Source of the DNA: Gracilibacillus caseinilyticus | Lineage (GTDB): Bacteria; Bacillota; Bacilli; Bacillales; Amphibacillaceae | Reading direction: 5' to 3' | DNA: 64,000 nucleotides | Assembly (NCBI RefSeq): GCF_022919115.1 | Contig: NZ_CP095072.1 | Coordinates: 2,790,001 to 2,854,000 of the forward strand | In this document: positions 9,478-19,679 of the stretch, piece after piece | Layout: every line of letters begins with the position of its first letter | How positions within the stretch are numbered: position 1 is the stretch's first letter | The notes under the pieces: generated by a model | Databases searched by the model: none | What the model saw: the letters and a program-made list of their open reading frames with translations, nothing else | What the model was told of the DNA's origin: nothing | Translations under genes and position numbers: made by a program

Positions 9478-11823
9478 ATGGATTTCAAAAAAGTGATGAG
9501 AAATTGGAAATACTGGTTCTTAAATCGCTGGCAAAGCAGTTATTTTCGCAAAAGTTTTCTATTAATTCTTTTTATTACATCGATTCCAGGCATTATTTCA
9601 GGTATTGCTATTTATACATTTGGATTAAATTCTACTGAAAATGAATTGCGAAAAGTGCACGTAGAAGAAATAGATGAGCGCGCACAAAATATTGATGACC
9701 AATTAAACTATTTGGAAGAATCATTAACGTATTGGGCGTATGAACCAACATTTAATTATCAGTTGATTACCACAGATTTTGTTTATGAATTTCAAACGAC
9801 AAGAGATATTATGCAGAAATTATTAATTCTTGAAGGCAGTCAGCCATTGATTAGCCATGTAGATCTCTTTGTAGAAACACACGATGGTCCGGTACTGTTT
9901 ACACCGTATATGAATAAAATTACTAGTCAGGAGCAGCAAGAGGCTTATCATAGTTTTTTAGAATCATCAACTAACATATCGTGGTATCACAACGAGAAGC
10001 AGTTTGAGGAGACAGAATATGCAAATAATTTATTACTAGCTCATCAAATACCTGGAGTTGTAAATAGTTCATTCGGCGCGATTGTTGTTTCACTCGATAA
10101 GAAAAGCCTTACGCAAACATTGGAAACGTTAACACCATACAGTAACGGTGTAACTTTGTTAATGAACGAAAATGATGAAGTATTATTGTCAACGGAGAAA
10201 ACAAACGATCAAGCATTTACGAGTAAGCTAGTCTCGATGTTTGCAAATAAGCAACAATCCGATCGTTCCTTTCAAATGGATTGGGATGACAAAACGTACT
10301 CCGTTTCATTCGGTACTTTTAATCGAGTTGGTTCTGAATGGACTTATGTTTCCGCTGCACCGATATCAGCTATTACGACCCCGATAATCACTATCTCTAA
10401 AGTTATCCTGATTGCCAGTCTTACGGTGTTAGGCTTAGCGTTTCTGCTAACATGGTTTGTATCAAACCGTTTGTATCAGCCGGTCAGAAAGTTAGCTAGC
10501 AGCTTTACTAATACAAATTCTGCGACACAAAAAGGCCCGAAAGACGAATTTAAACAAATTAGAGACCGGATTGATACTTTAACCTTTGAGAGTGAACAAT
10601 TAGAGCGAAGAATAACGAAACAGATACCACAATTAAGACAAAACTTTCTCATTCAATTAACGAAGGGATATTTATATGATTTCGATGAATATGCTCTAAA
10701 GAGAAGAATGGAGAATTACAGATGGAAAGTGGACAATACGTCATTTGTTTTACTCGACATCCAATTAACAGGGATCGTTGCCAATGAAGAAAGGAAATAC
10801 GAAGATGATAGTTTGCTAGCCTTTGCAATGGCAAATATTGCAGAAGACGTAACGAAAGAGTACATAGAACAATATGCCGTTCTTAATCAATATGACATGA
10901 CAGCGACAATTTTTTTAATTGTTCCTGATCAAATATCAAATGTATCCGAATTATTACGAAGTCTTAGTGAAGACATAACGACTTCCATTAACCGTGTCTT
11001 AGCACGATATGTCACGATTACGATCAGCTCAAAAACACCTAAAATCAAAGATATTAATTTTCTGTTTGAAGAGATTGGAAGGGTCAAACGTTTCCGGGAT
11101 TTTCACAAACAGAATCAGATTCTTATGTTAAATGAAGTCGAACAGAATGTGACGGGACATCAATTATTCTATCCATTTGAAATGGAAAAAGAAATTATCC
11201 AATCGATTAGAAGAGGAAAAATTAATGAAACAGAGACGTTGATTCTTCAATTCTTTGATCAGCTACTCGACAATAGTACAAAGGAAGTTAGTGTGCAAGC
11301 TGGCATGATGCAGCTGTATAGCGCCATTCAACACGAAATATTACTGTCAGGAGTGGATCCGGTCATTTTATTCAAGGGACGGAATATGTATGAAGAATTA
11401 GCACAACTTCGTGAAATGGAATGGGTAATCAAATGGCTGATCGAGCAGGTCATAACACCCTATGTTCACTACTTAGAAGATAACATGAATATGGAAATGA
11501 AGATGGTTGTCGATAAAATCGTAACGTACATCGAAGAGCATTATATGGAAGATATATCACTGGAGAGTTGTGCAGAGTATGTCAATGCCACATCGTATAC
11601 GATCAGTAAAGCGTTTAAGAAAGTACACGGTGTTAATTTTATCGATTATTTAACTAAGCTAAGACTTGATAAAGCAAAAGAACTTTTATTACAAACGAAT
11701 ATGAAAATAAATGAAATTGCAGAAGAAGTGGGGTACAGACATAGTTATTTTAATAGGATATTTAAAAAACATGTAGGCTTGCCTCCAAGTCAATATCGCA
11801 AATCGAGGGCAAGCAATACTTAG
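9478..11823 (+). CDS. YesS-like membrane AraC-family transcriptional regulator
   Basis: 781 residues from the ATG at 9478. A transmembrane helix (KSFLLILFITSIPGIISGIA) is followed by a Cache-like extracellular domain, a second helix (VILIASLTVLGLAFLLTWFV) leading into a HAMP-like linker, a central cytoplasmic region, and an AraC helix-turn-helix pair at the C-terminus (YMEDISLESCAEYVNAT..; INEIAEEVGYRHSYFNRIFK). B. subtilis YesS has this layout and activates rhamnogalacturonan genes. GAGGTGGGG at 9465-9474 favours ATG 9478; GTG at 9469 is the longer alternative but overlaps that site. It is followed by GH106 and acetylesterase genes in one operon. Likely senses an extracellular pectin oligosaccharide or a loaded binding protein (inference). 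Confidence 0.85.
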   Translation: MDFKKVMRNWKYWFLNRWQSSYFRKSFLLILFITSIPGIISGIAIYTFGLNSTENELRKVHVEEIDERAQNIDDQLNYLEESLTYWAYEPTFNYQLITTDFVYEFQTTRDIMQKLLILEGSQPLISHVDLFVETHDGPVLFTPYMNKITSQEQQEAYHSFLESSTNISWYHNEKQFEETEYANNLLLAHQIPGVVNSSFGAIVVSLDKKSLTQTLETLTPYSNGVTLLMNENDEVLLSTEKTNDQAFTSKLVSMFANKQQSDRSFQMDWDDKTYSVSFGTFNRVGSEWTYVSAAPISAITTPIITISKVILIASLTVLGLAFLLTWFVSNRLYQPVRKLASSFTNTNSATQKGPKDEFKQIRDRIDTLTFESEQLERRITKQIPQLRQNFLIQLTKGYLYDFDEYALKRRMENYRWKVDNTSFVLLDIQLTGIVANEERKYEDDSLLAFAMANIAEDVTKEYIEQYAVLNQYDMTATIFLIVPDQISNVSELLRSLSEDITTSINRVLARYVTITISSKTPKIKDINFLFEEIGRVKRFRDFHKQNQILMLNEVEQNVTGHQLFYPFEMEKEIIQSIRRGKINETETLILQFFDQLLDNSTKEVSVQAGMMQLYSAIQHEILLSGVDPVILFKGRNMYEELAQLREMEWVIKWLIEQVITPYVHYLEDNMNMEMKMVVDKIVTYIEEHYMEDISLESCAEYVNATSYTISKAFKKVHGVNFIDYLTKLRLDKAKELLLQTNMKINEIAEEVGYRHSYFNRIFKKHVGLPPSQYRKSRASNT

Positions 11824-11834
11824 GAGGAATACAA

Positions 11835-14339
11835 GTGGATGCTTTATATCAACAATTTCTTCAACCTGCAACAGAGTTTGCTCCAATGCCGTTCTGGTTT
11901 TGGAATGATCGTCTGGACAAAGCTGTGTTACGGGAGCAAATAGCAGATTTTCAACAAAAAGGGGTAGAAGGCTTCGTATTACACCCGCGTAAAGGGATTC
12001 CGGAACAGACGAAATATTTGTCAGATGAATTCATGGAATATGTCCGGTTCGCTGTGGAGGAAGCAGATCAACGGAACATGCACGTGATTTTGTATGATGA
12101 AGCGATGTACCCATCCGGTGCTGCGAATGGGAAAGTAGTGGAACAAGAACCCCGATTTGCAAGTCGAGGATTAAAGGTGCAGGAGATGAATGACTGGGAT
12201 CAATCGATAGAAATCCCATTGGAGTCAGATGATCGAGTAGTTGCTGTATATTTAGCATTGAAAAATGAAAGCGAGGGATATGATGTTGACCATACGACAT
12301 GTCTCTACCCATTAAATGCCCAAGTGGTTATGATTAACCGAGAGAAAGCAGTGGTGCCGGCTGAAGTGATCGATTCTTTCTTCCAAGCAAACAATCGGAA
12401 AAAAGAAGAATATGCTTGTCTATTTTTAATAGAAGGATATACGGAAGGAACGATTCGTGGTGTACATCCGGAACAGGATGATGGTGAGACGCATGCACCT
12501 CGCTCTGCAGATTTATTAAATCCGGCGGCAGTGCAATCCTTCATTAATTTGACTCATGAAAGATATAAAGAAATAGTAGGGGATTACTTTGGTAATACCA
12601 TCTTTGCCATGTTTACGGATGAACCGGACATAACTGGAAGAAATTCAAAGCCTGGTTATCTGGCGTGGACGCAACATTTTGAAATCTCTCTGTATCATGA
12701 AGGGCTTCATGTCGAAGATCTGCCTGGGTTATTTTTTGATATTGGAGAGAAAACGTCTAGGATCAGGCAAACGTATCAAAAAGCAATCGACAAACGAATG
12801 CTCGAAAGCTACTACATACCAATTGCAGAATGGTGTAAAGAAAATCGATTGCATTTAACTGGTCATCCTGCGAAAAGTGATGATATCGGTTTGTTGAAGC
12901 CTTTTACTATTCCAGGTCAGGATGTTGTTTGGAGATGGGTTGCGCCAGAAGATGATCAAGGAATTACTGGTGAACACACCACTGCTGGTAAGTGTGGCAG
13001 TGATGCGGCCAGGCATTATGGCCGCAGAAGAAATTTAAATGAATATCTCGGTGTTTGTGGGGTGGATAACAGTTGGAATTTATCTGCATCTGATATGAAA
13101 TGGTATACCGATTGGTTAGCGGTAAGAGGCGTTAACTTGTTTTGCCCTCACGCCTTTTACTATTCCGTTGAGGGTAGAGAAAGAAGCCATGAACGTCCGC
13201 CAGATGTAGGATTGAATAATGTGTGGTGGCCATACTATTCCTATTTCAGTACTTATATCAAACGGATAAGCTGGCTGATGACAGATAGTGTTAACCAAGC
13301 AGGTATAGCAATTTTGGCACTGGACCATTATTTACCATGGAAAGTGGCAGCTGCTTTTTATCAAAATCAAATTGAATTTAACTATGTACATGAATCGTTA
13401 TTTAAAGACGAGAAGGTTACGGTAGAAAATGGGCGGCTAGTGATTGGTGATCAAAGCTATCAAGCTGTCTTAGTGGATGATATGGAATGGTCACAGCTTG
13501 ATAGCAGTGTTTTGAAACAATTAAAGCTTTTTGCTGATCAAGGCGGCAAAGTCTATGTTGTTTCCGACACACTTCAGCAACCAGACTTTGAAACAATTTA
13601 TGTAACCAGTGACGATAATAAGAAGTTAGCAGAACAGTTAGCCATGCATCGTTATACTGAACTAACAGGAGATCATCAAAACATTCGAATAACGAAAATT
13701 AATAAAGGTGGTCGACTGTTTTACTTTATGACAAATGAAGGAGAATCCAACTATAAAGGCGGCATCCAATTTGTGACAGATCAACCTGTTGAAGAATGGA
13801 ACCCTTGGACAGGTGAAAGAAGTTTACTGATGAAATTAGATGACAATGACTACTATTTACATCTTCCGAGAAGAGAATCCATTATATGGGCAGTTGGTCA
13901 TGAAGATGGCACGATTGAAACGAGGGCAAAAAGAAAAGCTGTCACTGAGGAATGGACGTCTACATTACAACCCCAAAACAAAGAGGGTGCATGGAATCGT
14001 TCAGAACTGTTGGACTGGAGTATGTGTGAAGAATTGCGGTACTTCTCAGGTACAATGGAATATCTATTCTGCTTTGAATATGACGGTGAAGATGTCGAGG
14101 AAATTGTTATTGACCTTGGAGAAGTCCATGAAATAGCGGAAGTAACGCTTAACGATTCACCATCAAAGGTGAAAATGTGGTCCCCTTATGACGTGACATT
14201 CTCATCTGATTATTTGTTGGATGGAAAGAACACTTTGCACGTTTTTGTTACCAACAACAGTGCAAATAAGATGGATCAGCAATTATTGCCATCAGGATTA
14301 GTCGGGCCAATAAAAATAATAGGGAAAAGGAATGAGTAA
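11835..14339 (+). CDS. GH106-like alpha-L-rhamnosidase
   Basis: 834 residues. The opening (FAPMPFWFWNDRLD, FVLHPRKGIPEQTKYLSDEF, EEADQRNMHVILYDEAMYPSG) and FTDEPDITG are characteristic of the GH106 clan of alpha-L-rhamnosidases, followed by a C-terminal jelly-roll module (YLFCFEYDGEDVEEIVIDLGEVHEIAEV region). These enzymes remove terminal rhamnose from rhamnogalacturonan fragments. No signal peptide: probably cytoplasmic. GTG start at 11835 with AGGAGG at 11822-11827, seven bases before it; the start lies 11 bases after the regulator's stop codon. Next to an acetylesterase acting on the same polymer. Family placement is by eye; related unclassified hydrolases share this fold, so substrate is inferred. 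Confidence 0.7.
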   Translation: MDALYQQFLQPATEFAPMPFWFWNDRLDKAVLREQIADFQQKGVEGFVLHPRKGIPEQTKYLSDEFMEYVRFAVEEADQRNMHVILYDEAMYPSGAANGKVVEQEPRFASRGLKVQEMNDWDQSIEIPLESDDRVVAVYLALKNESEGYDVDHTTCLYPLNAQVVMINREKAVVPAEVIDSFFQANNRKKEEYACLFLIEGYTEGTIRGVHPEQDDGETHAPRSADLLNPAAVQSFINLTHERYKEIVGDYFGNTIFAMFTDEPDITGRNSKPGYLAWTQHFEISLYHEGLHVEDLPGLFFDIGEKTSRIRQTYQKAIDKRMLESYYIPIAEWCKENRLHLTGHPAKSDDIGLLKPFTIPGQDVVWRWVAPEDDQGITGEHTTAGKCGSDAARHYGRRRNLNEYLGVCGVDNSWNLSASDMKWYTDWLAVRGVNLFCPHAFYYSVEGRERSHERPPDVGLNNVWWPYYSYFSTYIKRISWLMTDSVNQAGIAILALDHYLPWKVAAAFYQNQIEFNYVHESLFKDEKVTVENGRLVIGDQSYQAVLVDDMEWSQLDSSVLKQLKLFADQGGKVYVVSDTLQQPDFETIYVTSDDNKKLAEQLAMHRYTELTGDHQNIRITKINKGGRLFYFMTNEGESNYKGGIQFVTDQPVEEWNPWTGERSLLMKLDDNDYYLHLPRRESIIWAVGHEDGTIETRAKRKAVTEEWTSTLQPQNKEGAWNRSELLDWSMCEELRYFSGTMEYLFCFEYDGEDVEEIVIDLGEVHEIAEVTLNDSPSKVKMWSPYDVTFSSDYLLDGKNTLHVFVTNNSANKMDQQLLPSGLVGPIKIIGKRNE

Positions 14340-14966
14340 ATGAATTCGAGTATTTTTTTGGCAAGTGACTCTACTTGCCAAACCTATACAAAAGAGCAAG
14401 CACCCCAAGCGGGATGGGGGCAATTTTTGCCCGAATATTTACCAGAATACACGATTTGCAATCACGCCATAGGTGGCAGGAGTTCACGAACGTTCATTGA
14501 AGAAGGTAGATTAAAAGATATCGAAAAAGAAATACAAAAAGGTGATTATCTGCTGATCCAAATGGGTCATAATGATGCAACAATACAAAAACCGGAAAGA
14601 TACACCGATCCCTACACAGATTATAAGCAATATTTAAAACAATATATCGAAGTAGCGAGATCTCATTATGCCACTCCAGTCCTGATTACGCCAGTGGCAC
14701 GCTTGCATTATGTATTAGGTGAATTTTTAATAGATTTCAACGATTATTGTAATGCAATGAAAGAAGTAGCGGAAGAGGAAGAATGTATCTTGCTGGATTT
14801 AATGTCGCTGAGCATTGCACATCTGACAGATGTTGGATTGGACCAAGCTACAACCTACTATATGGTAGATGTAAATGGAACAGATTATACTCATTTTACA
14901 GAACAAGGTGCGAACCAAATTGCTGCAATCATTGCGAAACAATTGCACTTGATTGTTACAGCCTGA
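14340..14966 (+). CDS. rhamnogalacturonan acetylesterase (SGNH, CE12-type)
   Basis: 208 residues, typical for this enzyme. SGNH blocks are visible: block I ASDST (catalytic Ser near residue 10), block II GGRSS, block III GHND, and block V DYTHF with the catalytic Asp-x-x-His pair near the C-terminus. It resembles B. subtilis RhgT/YesT and YesY, which remove acetyl esters from galacturonate in rhamnogalacturonan I. No signal peptide, so deacetylation is likely intracellular. Its ATG follows the GH106 stop codon directly, with AAAGGAATGAG as ribosome binding site: translational coupling is likely. Last gene of the regulator operon, followed by a terminator. Confidence 0.88.
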   Translation: MNSSIFLASDSTCQTYTKEQAPQAGWGQFLPEYLPEYTICNHAIGGRSSRTFIEEGRLKDIEKEIQKGDYLLIQMGHNDATIQKPERYTDPYTDYKQYLKQYIEVARSHYATPVLITPVARLHYVLGEFLIDFNDYCNAMKEVAEEEECILLDLMSLSIAHLTDVGLDQATTYYMVDVNGTDYTHFTEQGANQIAAIIAKQLHLIVTA

Positions 14967-14977
14967 GGATTTTTATA

Positions 14978-15015
14978 CCCCTTACCAGCAAAGTAGGGGG
15001 ATTTTCTTTCTTTTA
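14978..15015 (+). terminator. terminator after the acetylesterase gene
   Basis: CCCCTTAC and GTAGGGG stem around CAGCAAA, then ATTTTCTTTCTTTT. The remainder of the gap to 15343 contains only a weak cre-like site. Confidence 0.8.
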
Positions 15016-15201
15016 AAGCAATGACAATACATACAATTTTGCATGGATACGGAGAACCACCTCCATACAAGCGTTTCGCGGTACTGTGCAAGAAAGTGTT
15101 AATCCGCTATAAAAGTGATATTTTTCTAATGTAAACCCTTATAACACTAGGTAGATCGATACAAATTGGGAGCCAGACAAAAATTGAATATTGATGGAAA
15201 A

Positions 15202-15216
15202 ATGAAAGCGTTTTAT
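15202..15216 (+). promoter_or_regulatory. weak cre-like site before the ABC importer operon
   Basis: ATGAAAGCGTTTTAT matches WTGNAANCGNWNNCA at 13 of 15 positions, about 130 bases before lplA. Confidence 0.3.
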
Positions 15217-15343
15217 ATTTGGTTCATCGACACACATTACTTCCTTTCCAAATTTCAATGAAGAAAGGGTGGATGATGAAAGGCAAAAAAAAGAAATAAG
15301 TAATGTGCTCGTCAAAAACTTGTCAAACTATGGGAGGGTCAAG

Positions 15344-16873
15344 ATGAAAGCAAAATGGTTTCGTTACGTTATTTTAGCATTTTTAGTCGTAGGGATTTTA
15401 TTAGTCGCTGGTTGTAGTGATGATAGTGAAACAGCAGGCAATGATTCAGGTGGAGATTCAGATGGAGAAAGCTCTGGTGAAAAAATGAATTTGCGTGTTT
15501 TCGTACCAACTTTTTCTACAGAACCTCCAACAGATGAAAGTCCTGTATTAAAGAAAATTGAGGAGTACACGAATAAAGAAATCACAATGGAATGGGTGCC
15601 AAACAGTAACTTGGAGGATAAGTTTAACATTACGTTATCTTCCGGAGATCTTCCGCATGTGATGTATGTACCTAGTAAATCGCCAAGTTTTATTAGTGCA
15701 GTAGAAGATGGAGCATTCTGGGAGTTAGGACCTTATTTAGAAGATTATCCGAACTTAAGTCAAGCAAATGATATCATCTTAAATAATAGTTCTATTAATG
15801 GCAAGGTTTATGGTATATACCGTGCACGTGATTTAGGACGAAATGGTGTAATTATCCGCAAAGACTGGCTAGAGAATTTAGGGTTAGAAGAACCGAAGAC
15901 GGTTGATGAATTCTATAATATGTTAAAAGCGTTTAAAGAAGAAGATCCTGATGGAAATGGACAAGATGATACGTACGGTATGGTAGTTTCCAAATATGAA
16001 GGCCCATGGGATGTAATGCAAACATGGTTCGGCGTACCTAATAAATGGGGTGAAGACGAAAATGGAGAGCTTTATCCAGCCTTTATGGATGATAACTATA
16101 TGGAAGCCTTAGATTTCTTCAAAAAATTGTATGATGAAGGGCTTGTCAACGAAGACTTTGCGGTAATGGACCCTGCACAATGGTCGGAACCAGTTGTAGC
16201 TGGTGAAGCGGGGGTTCAGGTCAATGTACTTGATGAGGGTCACCGTATTCAAGAGAAAATCGTGGATGCAAATCCGGACAACGAGGATCCAATTACCGTA
16301 ATAAAAACGGTAGAAACAGATGCAGGAGTACACAATTTACCAACTTCTGGATACTCTGGTATGTTGGCAGTATCGAAAACATCAGTAAAGTCTGAAGAAG
16401 AATTGAAGCAAGTATTAGATTTTCTTGACAAAATGAATGATGAAAAAGCACAAATTCTAGCAGAAAATGGTATCGAAGGACAACATTATGAAATCGTTGA
16501 TGGAAAATACGAATCTAAGCTAGCTGATGATGCGGCTCTTAAAGCAGAAGTAGACGGTTTTAACCAAATGCTTATGTACCTTCCAGAACCTAAGTCACTA
16601 AAAGCAGAATCAACTCCTTTACGTGAGTTAGAAGAGAATTTAAAAGTCGAGAATGAAGATATCGTCGTACCGAATCCAGCAGAATCATATATTTCGGATG
16701 TTTATTCGAAGAAAGGTCAACAGCTGGACAATATCATTATCGATGCTCGTATTAAATATATTGTCGGTCAAATTGACGAAGCTGGACTTGAGGAAGCAGT
16801 GGAACGCTGGAAGAGCTCTGGTGGTACAGAGTACATGGAAGAAATCAACCAACTACATCAGGATGCTCAATAA
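15344..16873 (+). CDS. lplA: LplA-like substrate-binding lipoprotein of an oligosaccharide ABC importer
   Basis: 509 residues. A lipoprotein signal peptide ends in the lipobox LLVAGC, followed by a flexible Ser/Gly/Asp-rich linker and an extracellular solute-binding domain of the family-1/LplA type (LYPAFMDDNYMEALDFFKKLYDEGLVNEDF). It would sit on the outer face of the membrane and deliver oligosaccharides to the two permeases downstream. I chose the ATG at 15344 because GGGAGGG lies five bases before it and it starts the signal peptide directly; the frame is open back to 15269. No ATPase gene is in the operon, as is usual for this group, which shares the multitask ATPase MsmX. Pectin-fragment specificity is inferred from context. 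Confidence 0.88.
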   Translation: MKAKWFRYVILAFLVVGILLVAGCSDDSETAGNDSGGDSDGESSGEKMNLRVFVPTFSTEPPTDESPVLKKIEEYTNKEITMEWVPNSNLEDKFNITLSSGDLPHVMYVPSKSPSFISAVEDGAFWELGPYLEDYPNLSQANDIILNNSSINGKVYGIYRARDLGRNGVIIRKDWLENLGLEEPKTVDEFYNMLKAFKEEDPDGNGQDDTYGMVVSKYEGPWDVMQTWFGVPNKWGEDENGELYPAFMDDNYMEALDFFKKLYDEGLVNEDFAVMDPAQWSEPVVAGEAGVQVNVLDEGHRIQEKIVDANPDNEDPITVIKTVETDAGVHNLPTSGYSGMLAVSKTSVKSEEELKQVLDFLDKMNDEKAQILAENGIEGQHYEIVDGKYESKLADDAALKAEVDGFNQMLMYLPEPKSLKAESTPLRELEENLKVENEDIVVPNPAESYISDVYSKKGQQLDNIIIDARIKYIVGQIDEAGLEEAVERWKSSGGTEYMEEINQLHQDAQ

Positions 16874-16893
16874 TCGATGCTGAACAGATAAGA

Positions 16894-16925
16894 TGATAAA
16901 AGCAGGTTGGATGGCCTGCTTTTAT
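16894..16925 (+). terminator. hairpin between binding-protein and permease genes
   Basis: ATAAAAGCAGG and CCTGCTTTTAT enclose TTGGATGG. Without a clean T-run it may be a partial terminator or mRNA stabiliser that keeps the binding protein more abundant than the permeases. Confidence 0.55.
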
Positions 16926-16971
16926 CCTTATCAGCATGAGACATTCAAATTTTAGAGTAAGAGGGGATTCG

Positions 16972-17916
16972 ATGGAAAATGTACAAGAGCAAACAGTAGA
17001 TCAGCCTAAAAAGAAAAGTAAATGGAATCAAATCCTAAAGGAAAAATGGCTCTATTTCATGGTTCTGCCTGGGTTAATTTACTTTATTTTATTTAAATAT
17101 GTCCCGATGTGGGGGATTGTCATCGCTTTTCAGGATTATTCACCCTTTCTTGGTGTATGGGAAAGTGAATGGGTCGGATTTGAACACTTTCAATATTTCT
17201 TTTCCAATCCAGACTTTTTACGATTACTGAGAAATACGTTTATTTTAGCACTTTATGATTTGGTGTTCTTTTTTCCAGCTCCAATCATTTTATCGTTAAT
17301 GCTAAATGAAATTAGATTAAGTTTCTATAAGCGTACTTTACAAACTTTAGTATACGTCCCGCATTTTATGTCTTGGGTAATCATTGCCAGTGTCAGCTAT
17401 GTTTTCTTAACTACTGGTGGTGGTGTCGTTAACGAATTACTTTCTGGTTTAATTGGTAAAGAAGTGAATTTCCTGTCTAGTCCGGATTGGTTTAGACCGA
17501 TGATCATCGGACAAATCATGTGGAAAGAAACGGGCTGGGGTACCGTTATTTTCTTAGCAGCATTAGCTAGTGTCGATCAAGAACAATATGAAGCTGCAAT
17601 CGTTGATGGTGCTGGTCGATTCCGTAGACTATGGCACGTAACTTTACCGGCTTTACGCAGTACTATTGTAATCTTGTTAATCTTGCGACTTGGTAACTTC
17701 TTAGATACAGGTTTTCAACAAATCTACTTAATGTCAAACTCGTTAAACCGTAGCGTTGCCGATGTATTTGATACGTATGTTTATTTTGTCGGTATAACGG
17801 AAGGGGCATTCAGTTATAGTACGGCAGTAGGTTTGTTTAAATCGATTGTCGGTATCGTATTAATAGTCGGTGCAGACAGATTAGCGAAGAAGGTTGGCGA
17901 GAGTGGGTTATTTTAA
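16972..17916 (+). CDS. lplB: LplB/YteP-like ABC sugar permease
   Basis: 314 residues with about six transmembrane helices (first: LYFMVLPGLIYFILFKYVPMW). The EAA-type loop that contacts the ATPase reads YEAAIVDGAGRFRRLWHVTLPAL. This is the MalF-like half of a carbohydrate ABC importer, in the LplB group. The ATG at 16972 has AGAGGGG six bases upstream; an in-frame ATG at 16936 is possible but poorly placed. It pairs with the next permease and the preceding lipoprotein. Confidence 0.88.
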   Translation: MENVQEQTVDQPKKKSKWNQILKEKWLYFMVLPGLIYFILFKYVPMWGIVIAFQDYSPFLGVWESEWVGFEHFQYFFSNPDFLRLLRNTFILALYDLVFFFPAPIILSLMLNEIRLSFYKRTLQTLVYVPHFMSWVIIASVSYVFLTTGGGVVNELLSGLIGKEVNFLSSPDWFRPMIIGQIMWKETGWGTVIFLAALASVDQEQYEAAIVDGAGRFRRLWHVTLPALRSTIVILLILRLGNFLDTGFQQIYLMSNSLNRSVADVFDTYVYFVGITEGAFSYSTAVGLFKSIVGIVLIVGADRLAKKVGESGLF

Positions 17917-17953
17917 ATTAGAAATTGAACGAATGGAACTGGAGGTATGAAAC

Positions 17954-18832
17954 ATGCACCGTATGCATAATACTGGCCCAGGTAGGGTTTTTGATATTTT
18001 TAATCACGTATTTTTAGCAATTGTAGGGATTGTCACCGTCGTTCCCTTTCTATATGTTGTTGGTGGTTCATTTGCAACGGAATCAGAGCTTGCGACCAGA
18101 TCGTTTTTTATCATACCAAATGAAATTACAACCAATGCCTATGATTATATTTTTTCAACGAATGCCGTCCTGCGCAGCTTAGGTGTATCGATCCTGGTAA
18201 CGGTAGTAGGAACAGTGATCAGTATGATTCTAACATTGACAATGGCTTATCCATTATCAAGAAAAACGATGGTAGGACGAAATTTAATTTTGAACCTGAT
18301 TTTATTTTCAATGTTATTTAGTGGGGGAATGATTCCTACCTATCTACTTGTAAAAGGTTTAGGTTTACTGGATTCGATTTGGGCACTGATACTGCCACTT
18401 GCGATTAATCCTTTTAACTTGATCATCGTAAAAACATTCTTTCAACAATTACCTGAAGAATTAGAAGATGCTTCAAAAATTGATGGTTGTACTGAGTTTC
18501 AAACATTTTGGCGTGTCATGCTGCCATTATCGAAACCAGTTATCGCAACATTTACCTTGTTCTATGCTGTATTTTACTGGAATGATTTCTTCCAGGCATT
18601 ATTGTATTTGACCGATACGACGAAATGGCCGATTCAATTATTATTACAACAATTAGTCATGGTAGCAAACACTGGTTTAGGTGATCTGCAGGAAGCTTCC
18701 TTGTATGAACCGCCTGAAGAGTCCGTGAAACTTGCCGTTATTGTGGTTGCGACGGTTCCGATATTATTATTTTATCCATTCTTACAGAAACACTTTGCCA
18801 AAGGTGTCATGCTAGGCTCTGTGAAAGGATAA
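17954..18832 (+). CDS. lplC: LplC/YtcP-like ABC sugar permease
   Basis: 292 residues, MalG-like partner of the preceding permease. Six predicted helices (IVTVVPFLYVVGGSF; SILVTVVGTVISMILTLTMAY and others) and the EAA loop LEDASKIDGCTEFQTFWRVMLPL. It starts 37 bases after lplB with GGAGG upstream, so the pair is cotranscribed. Together with LplA it should import oligosaccharides using an ATPase encoded elsewhere (MsmX type, inference). Confidence 0.88.
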   Translation: MHRMHNTGPGRVFDIFNHVFLAIVGIVTVVPFLYVVGGSFATESELATRSFFIIPNEITTNAYDYIFSTNAVLRSLGVSILVTVVGTVISMILTLTMAYPLSRKTMVGRNLILNLILFSMLFSGGMIPTYLLVKGLGLLDSIWALILPLAINPFNLIIVKTFFQQLPEELEDASKIDGCTEFQTFWRVMLPLSKPVIATFTLFYAVFYWNDFFQALLYLTDTTKWPIQLLLQQLVMVANTGLGDLQEASLYEPPEESVKLAVIVVATVPILLFYPFLQKHFAKGVMLGSVKG

Positions 18833-18852
18833 TACCAATGTATAAAAGTTAG

Positions 18853-18887
18853 CTCGGGCAGAAGATTACAACATTATTCTGCCCGGG
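18853..18887 (+). terminator. hairpin after the permease pair
   Basis: CTCGGGCAGAA and TTCTGCCCGGG pair with one mismatch around a 13-base loop. There is no T-run, so read-through to the following genes is likely. Confidence 0.45.
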
Positions 18888-18982
18888 AAAAGAAAGATTA
18901 GAACAAATGACTATCAAACAGGGCAGGGCAGGTAGTTGTTTGTTTCCGTCTTTCTATGAGGATGTTAAGGAGGGAATCAATC

Positions 18983-19669
18983 ATGTTTAAAGTAGAAGAA
19001 ATAATTTATGAAAATAGTCTGATAGGGGAAGCTGCAGTAGAAGATTGGATAACAGAAGGTCAAGTAAAAAAGACGACATGGAACGATAAACTATTGCTGG
19101 AGAATACGTTGGATCCCGATAAACATGGTGATCATGCTCACTGGCTACTGTGGTGCCCTGTTGAGTTTCCTGATCGAATTATGATTGAATGGGATTTTTA
19201 CCCATTAGAAGAACCTGGTCTGTGTATGTTGTTTTTTGCAGCAAAAGGGAGAGAGGATAAAGATTTGTTCGATCCATCCCTTCCAAAGCGAACTGGCTAT
19301 TATCCTGATTATCATTCTGGAGCGATCAACACGTTACATTTATCCTATTTTCGACATAAGCATGCAGAAGAAAGAGCCTTTCGCACATGTAATTTACGGA
19401 AAAGTCATGGATTTCATTTAGTCACGCAAGCGGCTGATCCATTGCCACCAGTAGATGATGCTATCTCTCCTTATCATATGAAACTCATTAAATATAACGA
19501 GTATGTCTTCTTTTATATTAATGATTTGCTTGTATTAGAGTGGGAGGATGATGGATCAACTTATGGTCCCGTTTATCAAGGTGGAAAAATCGGATTTCGT
19601 CAAATGGCTCCGATGAAAGCAGCTTATGCGAATTTATCAGTGAAAAAAGTACGAATGGTAACAGAATAG
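18983..19669 (+). CDS. YesU-like DUF1961 family protein
   Basis: 228 residues. The sequence (HAHWLLWCPVEFPDRIMIEW, FFAAKGREDKDLFDP, GAINTLHLSYFRH, KIGFRQM) is typical of DUF1961, represented by B. subtilis YesU, which has a concanavalin-like jelly-roll fold. Such proteins lie in rhamnogalacturonan operons, but I know no firmly established activity; a lectin-like or lyase-like role on pectin fragments is possible. ATG 18983 is preceded by AAGGAGGG at 18967-18974; the frame is open a little further upstream. Cytoplasmic by sequence. Confidence 0.8.
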   Translation: MFKVEEIIYENSLIGEAAVEDWITEGQVKKTTWNDKLLLENTLDPDKHGDHAHWLLWCPVEFPDRIMIEWDFYPLEEPGLCMLFFAAKGREDKDLFDPSLPKRTGYYPDYHSGAINTLHLSYFRHKHAEERAFRTCNLRKSHGFHLVTQAADPLPPVDDAISPYHMKLIKYNEYVFFYINDLLVLEWEDDGSTYGPVYQGGKIGFRQMAPMKAAYANLSVKKVRMVTE

Positions 19670-19679
19670 GAGGATCATC